A stretch of DNA of 64,000 nt from Mycobacterium sp. IS-836 (GTDB taxonomy: Bacteria > Actinomycetota > Actinomycetes > Mycobacteriales > Mycobacteriaceae). Both the position numbers and the translations under genes were made by a program. The stretch is taken from the NCBI RefSeq assembly GCF_001954275.1, contig NZ_MBEU01000072.1:124001-188000 (forward strand). Reading direction: 5' to 3'. Below the pieces are notes generated by a model. The model searched no databases. It had not been told where the DNA came from and saw only the letters and a list, made by a program, of their open reading frames with translations. The first letter of the stretch is position 1. Each line of letters starts with the position of its first letter. Below, piece after piece: positions 6,863-15,696 of this stretch.

Positions 6863-9800
6863 TTGACTGCCACACCTCACGTTGGTGGACCGCTCGAGGA
6901 GTTGTTGGAGCGTAGTGGGCGTTTCTTCACGCCCGGCGAGTTCTCCGCCGATCTGCGCACCGTCACGCGCGAGGGCGGCCGCGAAGGTGACGTGTTCTAC
7001 CGCGACCGGTGGAGCCACGACAAGGTGGTCCGCTCCACGCACGGGGTCAACTGCACCGGATCGTGCTCGTGGAAGATCTACGTCAAGGACGGGATCATCA
7101 CGTGGGAAACCCAGCAGACCGACTACCCGTCGGTGGGCCCCGACCGCCCCGAATACGAGCCGCGTGGCTGCCCCCGGGGCGCGTCGTTCTCCTGGTACAG
7201 CTATTCGCCCACGCGGGTGCGCTATCCGTATGCGCGGGGCGTGCTGGTCGAGATGTTCCGTGAGGCCAAGGCGCGGCTCGGTGACCCCGTGCTCGCGTGG
7301 GCGGATATCCAGGCCGATCCGGAGCGTCGTCGCCGCTACCAACAGGCCCGCGGCAAGGGCGGGCTGGTCCGGGTGACCTGGGCCGAGGCGACCGAGCTGA
7401 TCGCCGCGGCCCACGTGCACACCATCAAGACGTACGGCCCGGACCGGGTCGCCGGCTTCACGCCGATTCCGGCCATGTCGATGGTCAGCCATGCGGCGGG
7501 TTCGCGATTCGTTTCGCTGCTGGGCGGGGTGATGACCTCGTTCTACGACTGGTATGCCGACCTGCCGGTGGCCTCGCCGCAGGTGTTCGGAGACCAGACC
7601 GATGTGCCCGAGTCCGGGGATTGGTGGGACGCGTCGTATTTGATGATGTGGGGTTCCAATGTCCCGATCACCCGAACCCCGGACGCGCACTGGATGGCCG
7701 AGGCTCGCTATCGGGGCACCAAAGTCGTTGTGGTGAGCCCGGATTACGCCGACAACACCAAGTTCGCCGACGAGTGGATACGCTGCGCCGCCGGAACCGA
7801 TGCCGCACTGGCGATGGCGATGGGCCACGTCATTCTCTCGGAATGCTATGTGCGCAAGCAGGTTCCGTTCTTCGTCGACTATGTTCGCCGCTACACCGAC
7901 CTGCCGTTCCTGATCAAGCTGGAGCGGCGCGGCGACTCGCTAGTGCCCGGCAAGTTCCTGACCGCGGCCGACATCGGCGAGGAAGTCGAGAACGCGACGT
8001 TCAAACCCGCCCTGGTCGACGAGGTCACCGACCGGGTCGTCGTGCCGCACGGCTCCCTGGGATTCCGGTTCGGTGAGGACGGCGTCGGGAAATGGAACCT
8101 CGACCTGGGCCCAGTTGTCCCGGCGCTGAGCGTTGCGGGCACGCAGGACGTTCAACTGGTCGAACTGCCCAGCTTTGACACGATCGACGGCCACGGGGAG
8201 ACGGTGCACCGCGGCGTGCCGGTGCGCCGCGTCGGCGAGCACCAGGTGTGCACGGTGTTCGACCTGATGCTGGCCCATTACGCGGTGCAGCGCGACGGTC
8301 TTCCCGGCGAATGGCCGACCGGTTACGACGACCCCAGCCAGCAGAACACCCCGGCCTGGCAGGAACCGATCACCGGTGTGCCTGCCGCGCAAGCGATTCG
8401 GGTCGCCAAGGAATTCGCCCGCAACGCAGAGGAATCCGGCGGACGTTCCATGGTGATCATGGGTGGCGGCATCTGCCACTGGTTCCACAGCGACGTCATG
8501 TATCGCTCGGTGCTGGCGCTGCTGATGTTGACCGGGTCGATGGGGCGCAACGGCGGCGGATGGGCGCACTACGTCGGCCAGGAGAAGGTGCGCCCGTTGA
8601 CCGGCTGGCAGACGATGGCGAATGCCACCGACTGGTCGCGGCCACCGCGGCAGGTGCCCGGCGCCTCGTACTGGTATGCGCACACCGACCAATGGCGCTA
8701 CGACACCTATGGGGCGGACAAGCTGTCCAGCCCGCTGGGCCGCGGCAAGTTCGACGACCAGCACACGATCGACCTGTTGGCCTCGGCGACGGCGATGGGC
8801 TGGAGCCCGTTCTATCCGCAGTTCGACCGCTCCAGCCTCGATGTCGCCGACGAGGCAACCCAGGCGGGGCGCGACGTCACCGAGTTCGTCGCCGAACAGC
8901 TCGCCCAGCGCAAGCTGAAGCTATCGATCACCGATCCCGACGATCCCGTCAACTGGCCGCGCGTGCTGTCGGTCTGGCGGTCGAACCTGATCGGCTCGTC
9001 GGGCAAGGGCGGCGAGTATTTCCTCAAACATCTGCTGGGCACGGACTCCAACGTGCAATGCGAGGCGCCCGCCGACGGCGTGCGGCCCGTGGATGTGGCC
9101 GCGCACCGGGAAATTCCCGAGGGCAAGCTGGATTTGATGATGTCGATCGACTTCCGGATGACGTCGACGACTCTGGTATCGGACGTGGTGTTGCCCGCCG
9201 CGACGTGGTACGAGAAGAACGACCTGTCCAGCACCGACATGCACCCGTACGTGCACGCGTTTTCCCCAGCGATCGACCCGCCGTGGGAAACACGTTCGGA
9301 CTTCGAGGCATTCGGCGCCATCGCCCGCGCCTTCAGCGCCATGGCCCGGAAGCATCTGGGCACGCGCAACGACGTCGTACTGACCGCGCTGCAGCACGAC
9401 ACGCCGGATGCGATGGCCTATCCCGATGGCACCGAACGCAATTGGCTGCGCACCGGCGACGTGCCCGTGCCGGGCAGGACGATGAGCAAGCTCACCGTGG
9501 TGGAGCGCGACTACGCGGCGATCTACGACAAATGGGTGACCCTGGGCCCGCTTGTCGACCAGTTCGGCATGACCGTGAAGGGTTACACCGTCCATCCGTT
9601 CCGCGAGATCAGCGAGCTTGCCGCGAAGTTCGGAGTCATGAATTCCGGTGCGGCAGCGGGCCGTCCGGCGATCACCACGGCCGCGCGGATGGCCGACGTC
9701 ATCCTCGCCCTGTCCGGGACGTGCAACGGGCGCCTGGCAGTCGAGGGTTTCCTCGAACTGGAGAAGCGCACCGGGCAACGGCTGGCGCACCTGGCCGAGG

Positions 9801-10537
9801 GCAGTGAGGAACGGCGGATCACTTACGCCGACACCCAGGCTCGCCCGGTCCCGGTGATCACCAGCCCGGAGTGGTCCGGTAGCGAGACCGGCGGACGCCG
9901 CTACGCGCCGTTCACGATCAACATCGAGCACCTCAAACCGTTCCACACGCTCACCGGGCGGATGCACTTCTATCTCGCCCACGATTGGGTGGAAGAGCTC
10001 GGCGAACAGCTGCCCGTGTACCGACCGCCGCTGGACATGGCGCGGCTGTTCAACCAGCCCGAGCTCGGATACGACGGAATCGGCCTCACCGTGCGCTATT
10101 TGACGCCGCACTCGAAGTGGTCGTTCCATTCGACCTACCAGGACAACCTGTACATGCTGTCGCTGTCTCGCGGCGGCCCGACGATGTGGATGAGTCCGGG
10201 GGACGCGGCGAAAATCAAAGTGCGCGATAACGATTGGGTCGAGGCGAGCAACGCCAACGGCATCTATGTGTGCCGGGCCATCGTCAGCCACCGCATGCCC
10301 GACGGCGTGGTGTTCGTCTACCACGTGCAGGAGCGCACGGTTGACATGCCGCGCACCGAGACCAACAACAAGCGCGGCGGCAACCACAACGCGCTGACGC
10401 GGGTGCGGATCAAGCCCAGTCACCTGGCCGGCGGCTACGGCCAGCACGCGTTCGCCTTCAACTACCTCGGCCCCACCGGCAACCAGCGCGACGAGGTGAC
10501 CGTGGTACGCCGTCGCAGCCAGGAGGTGACCTACTAG
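6863..10537 (+). CDS. narG: Respiratory nitrate reductase alpha subunit NarG
   Basis: NarG is the catalytic subunit of the membrane-bound nitrate reductase, reducing nitrate to nitrite on the cytoplasmic side with a bis-MGD molybdenum cofactor. The 1224-residue protein has the FS0 [4Fe-4S] ligands His60, Cys64, Cys68 and Cys103 (STHGVNCTGSCSW and EPRGCPRG) and the segment FGDQTDVPESGDWW holding the Asp that ligates Mo in NarG enzymes. The start is TTG 6863, supported by AGGGGG about eight bases upstream and by alignment to known mycobacterial NarG N-termini. It heads narGHJI and overlaps narH by one base. Nitrate respiration supports redox balance under hypoxia. Confidence 0.97.
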   Translation: MTATPHVGGPLEELLERSGRFFTPGEFSADLRTVTREGGREGDVFYRDRWSHDKVVRSTHGVNCTGSCSWKIYVKDGIITWETQQTDYPSVGPDRPEYEPRGCPRGASFSWYSYSPTRVRYPYARGVLVEMFREAKARLGDPVLAWADIQADPERRRRYQQARGKGGLVRVTWAEATELIAAAHVHTIKTYGPDRVAGFTPIPAMSMVSHAAGSRFVSLLGGVMTSFYDWYADLPVASPQVFGDQTDVPESGDWWDASYLMMWGSNVPITRTPDAHWMAEARYRGTKVVVVSPDYADNTKFADEWIRCAAGTDAALAMAMGHVILSECYVRKQVPFFVDYVRRYTDLPFLIKLERRGDSLVPGKFLTAADIGEEVENATFKPALVDEVTDRVVVPHGSLGFRFGEDGVGKWNLDLGPVVPALSVAGTQDVQLVELPSFDTIDGHGETVHRGVPVRRVGEHQVCTVFDLMLAHYAVQRDGLPGEWPTGYDDPSQQNTPAWQEPITGVPAAQAIRVAKEFARNAEESGGRSMVIMGGGICHWFHSDVMYRSVLALLMLTGSMGRNGGGWAHYVGQEKVRPLTGWQTMANATDWSRPPRQVPGASYWYAHTDQWRYDTYGADKLSSPLGRGKFDDQHTIDLLASATAMGWSPFYPQFDRSSLDVADEATQAGRDVTEFVAEQLAQRKLKLSITDPDDPVNWPRVLSVWRSNLIGSSGKGGEYFLKHLLGTDSNVQCEAPADGVRPVDVAAHREIPEGKLDLMMSIDFRMTSTTLVSDVVLPAATWYEKNDLSSTDMHPYVHAFSPAIDPPWETRSDFEAFGAIARAFSAMARKHLGTRNDVVLTALQHDTPDAMAYPDGTERNWLRTGDVPVPGRTMSKLTVVERDYAAIYDKWVTLGPLVDQFGMTVKGYTVHPFREISELAAKFGVMNSGAAAGRPAITTAARMADVILALSGTCNGRLAVEGFLELEKRTGQRLAHLAEGSEERRITYADTQARPVPVITSPEWSGSETGGRRYAPFTINIEHLKPFHTLTGRMHFYLAHDWVEELGEQLPVYRPPLDMARLFNQPELGYDGIGLTVRYLTPHSKWSFHSTYQDNLYMLSLSRGGPTMWMSPGDAAKIKVRDNDWVEASNANGIYVCRAIVSHRMPDGVVFVYHVQERTVDMPRTETNNKRGGNHNALTRVRIKPSHLAGGYGQHAFAFNYLGPTGNQRDEVTVVRRRSQEVTY

Positions 10538-12210
10538 TGAAGGTCATGGCGCAGATGGCGATGGTGATGAACCTCGACAAATGCATCGGCTGCCACACCT
10601 GCTCGGTGACTTGCAAGCAGGCCTGGACCAACCGCGCGGGCACCGAGTACGTGTGGTTCAACAACGTCGAAACCCGTCCGGGAGTGGGTTATCCGCGCAC
10701 CTATGAGGACCAGGATCGCTGGCGCGGCGGGTGGGTTCGCGACAAGAGGGGCCGGTTGCGGCTGCGCGACGGCGGCCGCATCAACAAGTTGCTGCGCATC
10801 TTCGCCAATCCCAAGCTGCCCACCATCGACGACTACTACGAGCCGTGGACCTACGACTACGAAAACCTGACCCAGGCCCCGGCTGGCGACACCTTCCCCA
10901 CGGCCGCGCCGCGCAGCCAGATCACCGGCGAACCGATGAAGGTGTCCTGGGGATCGAACTGGGACGACAACCTCGCGGGCTCGCCGGAGATCGTGCCCAA
11001 CGACCCGGTTTTGAAGAAGGTCAGCCAAGAGGTCAAGCTCAAGCTCGAAGAGACCTTCATGTTCTACCTGCCGCGGATCTGCGAGCACTGCCTGAACCCG
11101 TCGTGCGTGGCCTCCTGCCCGTCGGGCGCGATGTACAAGCGCAGCGAGGACGGCATCGTTCTCGTCGACCAGGATCGCTGCCGGGGCTGGCGGATGTGCG
11201 TGTCCGGATGTCCTTACAAGAAGGTGTATTTCAACCACAAGACCGGCAAGGCCGAGAAGTGCACACTGTGCTATCCGCGCATCGAGGTCGGCCTGCCCAC
11301 GGTGTGCTCGGAAACCTGCGTGGGACGCCTGCGCTATCTGGGGCTGGTGCTCTACGACGTGGACCGCGTGCTGGAGGCGGCGTCGGTGGAAAACGACACG
11401 GACCTCTACGAGGCGCAGCGCCGGATCCTGTTGGACCCCAACGATCCCGAGGTGATCGCCGCCGCGCGGGCGGAGGGCATCGCAGATGAGTGGATCGAAG
11501 CGGCGCAGCGGTCACCGGTCTACGCGCTGATCAACACCTACCGGGTGGCGCTTCCCCTGCACCCGGAATACCGGACCATGCCGATGGTTTGGTACATCCC
11601 ACCGCTGTCACCGGTGGTCGACGCGGTCAGCCATGACGGCCACGACGGCGAGGACCTGGGCAACCTGTTCGGCGCCCTCGAAGCGCTGCGCATCCCCATC
11701 CAGTACCTGGCCGAGCTGTTCACCGCGGGCGACACCGAAGTGGTCGCCGGGGTGCTGAAGCGGCTGGCCGCGATGCGGTCGTACATGCGCGACATCAACC
11801 TCGGCCGTGAGACGCAACCGCACATCCCGCATGCCGTCGGGATGACCGAAGAACAGATCTACAACATGTACCGGCTGCTCGCGGTCGCCAAATACGAAGA
11901 GCGCTACGTGATTCCGACGTCATACGTGGCCGACGTGCCCGCCGCCGCGATGGCCGACGAGATGGGGTGCTCGTTGTCGTTCGAGGGAGGGCCGGGCATG
12001 TACGAATCAGGACCGTTCGGCGAGGGCAGCGGCGCGCCGGTCCCGATCGCCGTGGAAACTTTCCACGCCCTGCAACAGCGCCAGACGGGTGCCGTCGCCG
12101 GGACCGGTGGCACGGGCGGCGGCGGCCGCTCCAGGATCAACCTGCTCAACTGGGACGGCAACGGCGCACCCGCGGGCCTGTTCCCCGATTCCAACGAAGA
12201 TCCGGGGTAG
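10537..12210 (+). CDS. narH: Respiratory nitrate reductase beta subunit NarH
   Basis: NarH carries electrons from NarI haem to NarG through three [4Fe-4S] and one [3Fe-4S] clusters. In this 557-residue protein the first cysteine group is Cys16, Cys19, Cys22 and Cys26 (CIGCHTCSVTC). Further groups are CEHCLNPSCVASC and CRGWRMCVSGC, the latter with Trp in place of one Cys, the signature of the [3Fe-4S] site; a final group is KAEKCTLCYPR. GTG 10537 overlaps the narG stop (TAGTG) and follows AGGAGG. About 60 C-terminal residues are Gly/Thr-rich and low-complexity (TGGTGGGG). Confidence 0.97.
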   Translation: MKVMAQMAMVMNLDKCIGCHTCSVTCKQAWTNRAGTEYVWFNNVETRPGVGYPRTYEDQDRWRGGWVRDKRGRLRLRDGGRINKLLRIFANPKLPTIDDYYEPWTYDYENLTQAPAGDTFPTAAPRSQITGEPMKVSWGSNWDDNLAGSPEIVPNDPVLKKVSQEVKLKLEETFMFYLPRICEHCLNPSCVASCPSGAMYKRSEDGIVLVDQDRCRGWRMCVSGCPYKKVYFNHKTGKAEKCTLCYPRIEVGLPTVCSETCVGRLRYLGLVLYDVDRVLEAASVENDTDLYEAQRRILLDPNDPEVIAAARAEGIADEWIEAAQRSPVYALINTYRVALPLHPEYRTMPMVWYIPPLSPVVDAVSHDGHDGEDLGNLFGALEALRIPIQYLAELFTAGDTEVVAGVLKRLAAMRSYMRDINLGRETQPHIPHAVGMTEEQIYNMYRLLAVAKYEERYVIPTSYVADVPAAAMADEMGCSLSFEGGPGMYESGPFGEGSGAPVPIAVETFHALQQRQTGAVAGTGGTGGGGRSRINLLNWDGNGAPAGLFPDSNEDPG

Positions 12211-12212
12211 CG

Positions 12213-12878
12213 ATGAGGTTGTTGTCCAAGATCGCCGAGCGCGGGACCTCCCGGGAGATGCAGGACCGACTGGTGTGGCAGGCGGCCTCGCTGTTGCTGG
12301 CCTATCCCGACGATGGGCAGGCGCAGCGCTTGGCCACCGTGAGCGAGCTGCTGGACCACATCAGCGGGCCCGCGGCGGCGCTGCTCGAACGGACGCTTGT
12401 CGCGCTGCGCGGCCGCGACCCGATGACCGCCGCGGCGGAGTATGTCGAGACCTTCGACTTGCGCCGCCGCGCAACGATGTACCTCACCTACTGGACCGCC
12501 GGCGATACCCGTAACCGCGGCAGGGAGATGCTGGTGTTCGCCAGCGCTTACCGGGACGCGGGTGTCGAGCCGCCGCGAAAGGAGGCCCCGGATCACCTGC
12601 CCGTGGTGCTGGAATTCGCCGCGACCGTCGATCCCGAGGCGGGCCGGCGGCTGCTCACCGAGCACCGGGTTCCGATCGACGTATTGCACGGGGCGCTGGC
12701 GCAAGCCGAGTCGCCGTACCGGCACGCCGTGGCGGCGGTTTGCGAAACACTGCCGGGCGCAACCGATCAGGAGGCGCGCCGAGCGGAACGGCTGGCGAAG
12801 GCCGGTCCTCCCGCGGAAGCCGTTGGGCTGCAGCCGTTTACCCTGACCGTCCCGCCGAAGCGCACCGAAAGAGGCTGA
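12213..12878 (+). CDS. narJ: Nitrate reductase molybdenum cofactor assembly chaperone NarJ
   Basis: NarJ is a cytosolic chaperone that holds apo-NarGH until the Mo cofactor and FS0 cluster are inserted, then allows docking to NarI. The 221-residue helical protein contains the family features ASLLLAYPDDGQ near residue 26, YVETFDLRRRATMYLTYW near residue 75 and DHLPVVLEFAA near residue 125. ATG 12213 lies two bases after the narH stop; a longer frame beginning inside narH is rejected. Its position between narH and narI is the standard order. Confidence 0.95.
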   Translation: MRLLSKIAERGTSREMQDRLVWQAASLLLAYPDDGQAQRLATVSELLDHISGPAAALLERTLVALRGRDPMTAAAEYVETFDLRRRATMYLTYWTAGDTRNRGREMLVFASAYRDAGVEPPRKEAPDHLPVVLEFAATVDPEAGRRLLTEHRVPIDVLHGALAQAESPYRHAVAAVCETLPGATDQEARRAERLAKAGPPAEAVGLQPFTLTVPPKRTERG

Positions 12879-12880
12879 CC

Positions 12881-13618
12881 GTGGTTCACATGAAATTGGT
12901 CGAGATCTTCTGGGACGACGTGCCTTACGTCGCGCTGTCGGTCGCGGCCGTCGGCACCTGGTGGCGGTATCGCTACGACAAGTTCGGGTGGACCACCCGT
13001 TCGTCGCAGCTTTACGAGTCGAAGTTGCTGTCGATCGGCAGCCCGCTGTTTCACTTCGGCAGCCTGCTGGTGATCATGGGCCACGTCATGGGGCTGTTCA
13101 TTCCGGAATCGTGGACCCGCGCGATCGGGATGAGCGACCACATCTATCACCTGCAGGCGTTGTTGCTCGGCGTGCCCGCCGGCTTTGCCACCCTGATCGG
13201 CATCGGGTTGCTGATCTACCGGCGGCGCAGGTACGGGGCGGTGTTCTTGGCCACCACCCGCAACGACAAGCTGATGTATCTGGTGCTGGTGTGCGCGCTG
13301 GTGGCGGGGCTGTGCTGCACCCTGGCCGGGGCCACCCACTTCGGCGAGCTGCACGACTACCGGCAGAAGGTGTCGGTCTGGTTCCGGTCGATCTGGATCC
13401 TCGATCCGCGGGGGGATCTGATGGCGCACGCGGCGTTCTACTACCAAATTCACGTGTTCATCGCGCTTGCGCTGTTTGCCCTGTGGCCGTTCACCCGCCT
13501 GGTGCACGCGTTCAGCGCGCCGGTCGCCTACCTGTTCCGCCCTTACATCGTGTACCGGACCCGGGAAGTGGCCGACAAAGAACTGATCAGCGCGGCACCG
13601 CGCCGCCCCGGCTGGTGA
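12881..13618 (+). CDS. narI: Respiratory nitrate reductase gamma subunit (cytochrome b) NarI
   Basis: NarI is the five-helix dihaem cytochrome b that oxidises menaquinol and anchors NarGH. The 245-residue protein shows the His-containing helices HFGSLLVIMGHVMGLF, HIYHLQALLLG and YYQIHVFIALALFALWPFTR followed by LVHAFSAP, which supply the axial haem ligands. GTG 12881 follows the narJ stop by two bases and has AAAGAGG upstream; ATG 12890 in the same frame is an alternative. No narK nitrate transporter or two-component regulator is next to the operon in this window. Confidence 0.95.
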   Translation: MVHMKLVEIFWDDVPYVALSVAAVGTWWRYRYDKFGWTTRSSQLYESKLLSIGSPLFHFGSLLVIMGHVMGLFIPESWTRAIGMSDHIYHLQALLLGVPAGFATLIGIGLLIYRRRRYGAVFLATTRNDKLMYLVLVCALVAGLCCTLAGATHFGELHDYRQKVSVWFRSIWILDPRGDLMAHAAFYYQIHVFIALALFALWPFTRLVHAFSAPVAYLFRPYIVYRTREVADKELISAAPRRPGW

Positions 13619-13662
13619 GTGCGCCTCCCGGGCTTTGGTTGTGCGCCTAGGGCGACGCCAAT

Positions 13663-13698
13663 GCACACTCAACGCCGCCACCGCACACTCAACACCGC
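13663..13698. repeat. Tandem intergenic repeat, 16-bp unit, period 20
   Basis: GCACACTCAACGCCGC is followed four bases later by GCACACTCAACACCGC (one mismatch), between narI and typA. The same GCACACTC word forms one arm of an inverted repeat after the proline dehydrogenase gene (39976-40029), so it may belong to a dispersed intergenic element family. Confidence 0.6.
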
Positions 13699-13757
13699 AG
13701 GGCGGTCCGGCATCCGCCAGTTCGCTATCTGAAGCCCCCGCTGCCAGAATCACCGAC

Positions 13758-15644
13758 GTGCCATTTCGCAATGTCGCCATCGTCGCCCACGTGGACCATG
13801 GCAAGACCACGCTGGTCGACGCGATGCTGCGGCAGTCCGGCGCGCTGCACGAACGCGGTGAAGTGCAGGAACGCGTGATGGACACCGGCGACCTGGAACG
13901 CGAAAAAGGCATCACCATCCTGGCCAAGAACACCGCCGTGCACCGCCACGACCCGGATGGGACCGTCACGGTGATCAACGTGATCGACACCCCGGGCCAC
14001 GCCGATTTCGGTGGCGAGGTGGAGCGCGGGCTGTCCATGGTGGACGGGGTGCTGTTGCTGGTCGACGCGTCCGAGGGCCCGCTGCCGCAAACGCGGTTCG
14101 TGCTGCGCAAGGCGCTGGCCGCCCACCTCCCGGTGATTCTCGTGGTCAACAAGACCGACCGGCCCGATGCGCGCATCGACGAGGTCGTCGAGGCCAGCCA
14201 CGACCTGTTGCTCGACGTCGCCTCGGATCTCGACGACGAGGCCGCCGCGGCCGCCGAGCACGCCCTGGGCCTGCCGACGCTGTACGCGTCCGGGCGCGCC
14301 GGGGTGGCCAGCACCACGCAGCCGCCCGATGGCCAGGTCCCCGACGGCTCGAACCTGGACCCGCTGTTCGAGGTCCTGGAAAAGTACGTGCCGGAGCCCA
14401 AGGGCGACCCGGACGCGCCGCTGCAGGCCCTGGTCACCAACCTCGACGCGTCGAGCTTCCTGGGCCGGCTGGCGCTGATCCGCATCTATAACGGGCGCAT
14501 CCGCAAGGGCCAGCAGGTGGCGTGGATCCGCGAAGTGGACGGCCAGGAGACCATCGCAACCGCGAAGATCACCGAGCTGCTGGCCACCGAGGGCGTCGAA
14601 CGCAGCCCGACCGACGAGGCCATCGCGGGCGATATCGTCGCCGTCGCCGGCCTGCCGGAGATCATGATCGGCGACACGCTAGCCGACTTGGCGAATCCCG
14701 TTGCGCTGCCGCGGATTACGGTGGACGAGCCGGCGATCTCGGTGACCATCGGAACCAACACCTCGCCGCTGGCCGGCAAGGTGTCCGGGCACAAGCTGAC
14801 CGCGCGCATGGTGCGCAACAGGCTGGACGCCGAATTGGTGGGCAACGTGTCGATCCGCGTGGTCGACATCGGCGTGCCCGACGCATGGGAGGTGCAGGGG
14901 CGCGGCGAGCTGGCGCTGGCCGTGCTGGTCGAACAGATGCGCCGCGAAGGCTTCGAATTGACGGTCGGCAAGCCCCAGGTGGTCACCAAGACCATCGACG
15001 GCAAGCTGCACGAGCCGTTCGAGGCCATGACCGTCGACTGCCCGGAGGAGTACGTCGGGGCCGTCACGCAGCTGATGGCCGCGCGCAAGGGCCGCATGGT
15101 CGAGATGGCCAACCACACCACCGGCTGGGTCCGAATGGATTTCGTCGTCCCCAGCCGCGGCCTGATCGGCTGGCGCACCGACTTCCTGACCGAGACCCGC
15201 GGCACCGGCGTCGGCCACGCGGTGTTCGACGGGTACCGGCCGTGGGCGGGGGAGATCCGGGCCCGGCACACCGGGTCGCTGGTGTCCGATCGGTCCGGCA
15301 CCATCACGCCGTTCGCGCTACTGCAGCTCGCCGATCGCGGACAGTTCTTCGTCGAACCCGGGCAGGACACCTACGAAGGCATGGTCGTCGGAATCAACCC
15401 GCGCCCAGAGGATCTCGACATCAACGTCACCCGCGAGAAGAAGCTCACCAACATGCGGTCGTCGACCGCCGACGTCATCGAGACGCTGGCCAAGCCGCTC
15501 GAGCTCGATCTGGAGCGGGCCATGGAATTCTGCGCACCCGACGAATGCGTCGAGGTGACTCCGGAGGTGGTGCGAGTGCGAAAGGTCGAGCTGGACGCCA
15601 CTTCCCGGGCCCGCGGCCGGGCGCGGGCGAAGGCCAGGGGTTAG
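13758..15644 (+). CDS. typA: Translational GTPase TypA/BipA
   Basis: TypA is an EF-G-like GTPase that binds 70S ribosomes and is needed for growth under stress and for late ribosome assembly. The 628-residue protein begins MPFRNVAIVAHVDHGKTTL; residues 10-17 (AHVDHGKT) are the G1 loop. Further motifs are the switch region DTGDLEREKGITI, G3 DTPGHADFGGEV and G4 NKTDRPDAR, followed by domain II, EF-G-like domain III/V folds and the TypA C-terminus (DCPEEYVGAVTQLMAARKG). GTG 13758 gives exactly the known mycobacterial N-terminus; the longer upstream frame overlaps an intergenic repeat. Confidence 0.95.
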   Translation: MPFRNVAIVAHVDHGKTTLVDAMLRQSGALHERGEVQERVMDTGDLEREKGITILAKNTAVHRHDPDGTVTVINVIDTPGHADFGGEVERGLSMVDGVLLLVDASEGPLPQTRFVLRKALAAHLPVILVVNKTDRPDARIDEVVEASHDLLLDVASDLDDEAAAAAEHALGLPTLYASGRAGVASTTQPPDGQVPDGSNLDPLFEVLEKYVPEPKGDPDAPLQALVTNLDASSFLGRLALIRIYNGRIRKGQQVAWIREVDGQETIATAKITELLATEGVERSPTDEAIAGDIVAVAGLPEIMIGDTLADLANPVALPRITVDEPAISVTIGTNTSPLAGKVSGHKLTARMVRNRLDAELVGNVSIRVVDIGVPDAWEVQGRGELALAVLVEQMRREGFELTVGKPQVVTKTIDGKLHEPFEAMTVDCPEEYVGAVTQLMAARKGRMVEMANHTTGWVRMDFVVPSRGLIGWRTDFLTETRGTGVGHAVFDGYRPWAGEIRARHTGSLVSDRSGTITPFALLQLADRGQFFVEPGQDTYEGMVVGINPRPEDLDINVTREKKLTNMRSSTADVIETLAKPLELDLERAMEFCAPDECVEVTPEVVRVRKVELDATSRARGRARAKARG

Positions 15645-15683
15645 GCCGCTCGTGGTCGGGCGCGTTGCTGGGCGGGTGCTCGA

Positions 15684-15689
15684 TACCCT
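15684..15689 (+). promoter_or_regulatory. Probable -10 box (TACCCT) of lpqW, leaderless start
   Basis: TACCCT is followed by exactly seven bases and GTG 15697, the same architecture seen at dapE (identical TACCCT-N7-GTG). This favours GTG 15697 over the ATG at 15691 as the lpqW start, because the mRNA would begin at or beside the GTG. Confidence 0.45.
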
Positions 15690-15696
15690 GATGGGC

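Noticed and set aside
8248..10447. Long frames of about 500 codons on both strands inside narG
   Set aside because: They are Arg/Gly/Ala-rich shadows in GC-rich coding DNA, with no domain features; narG explains the whole interval.
14522..15691. 389-codon frame within typA
   Set aside because: Arg-rich out-of-frame shadow of the typA coding sequence.
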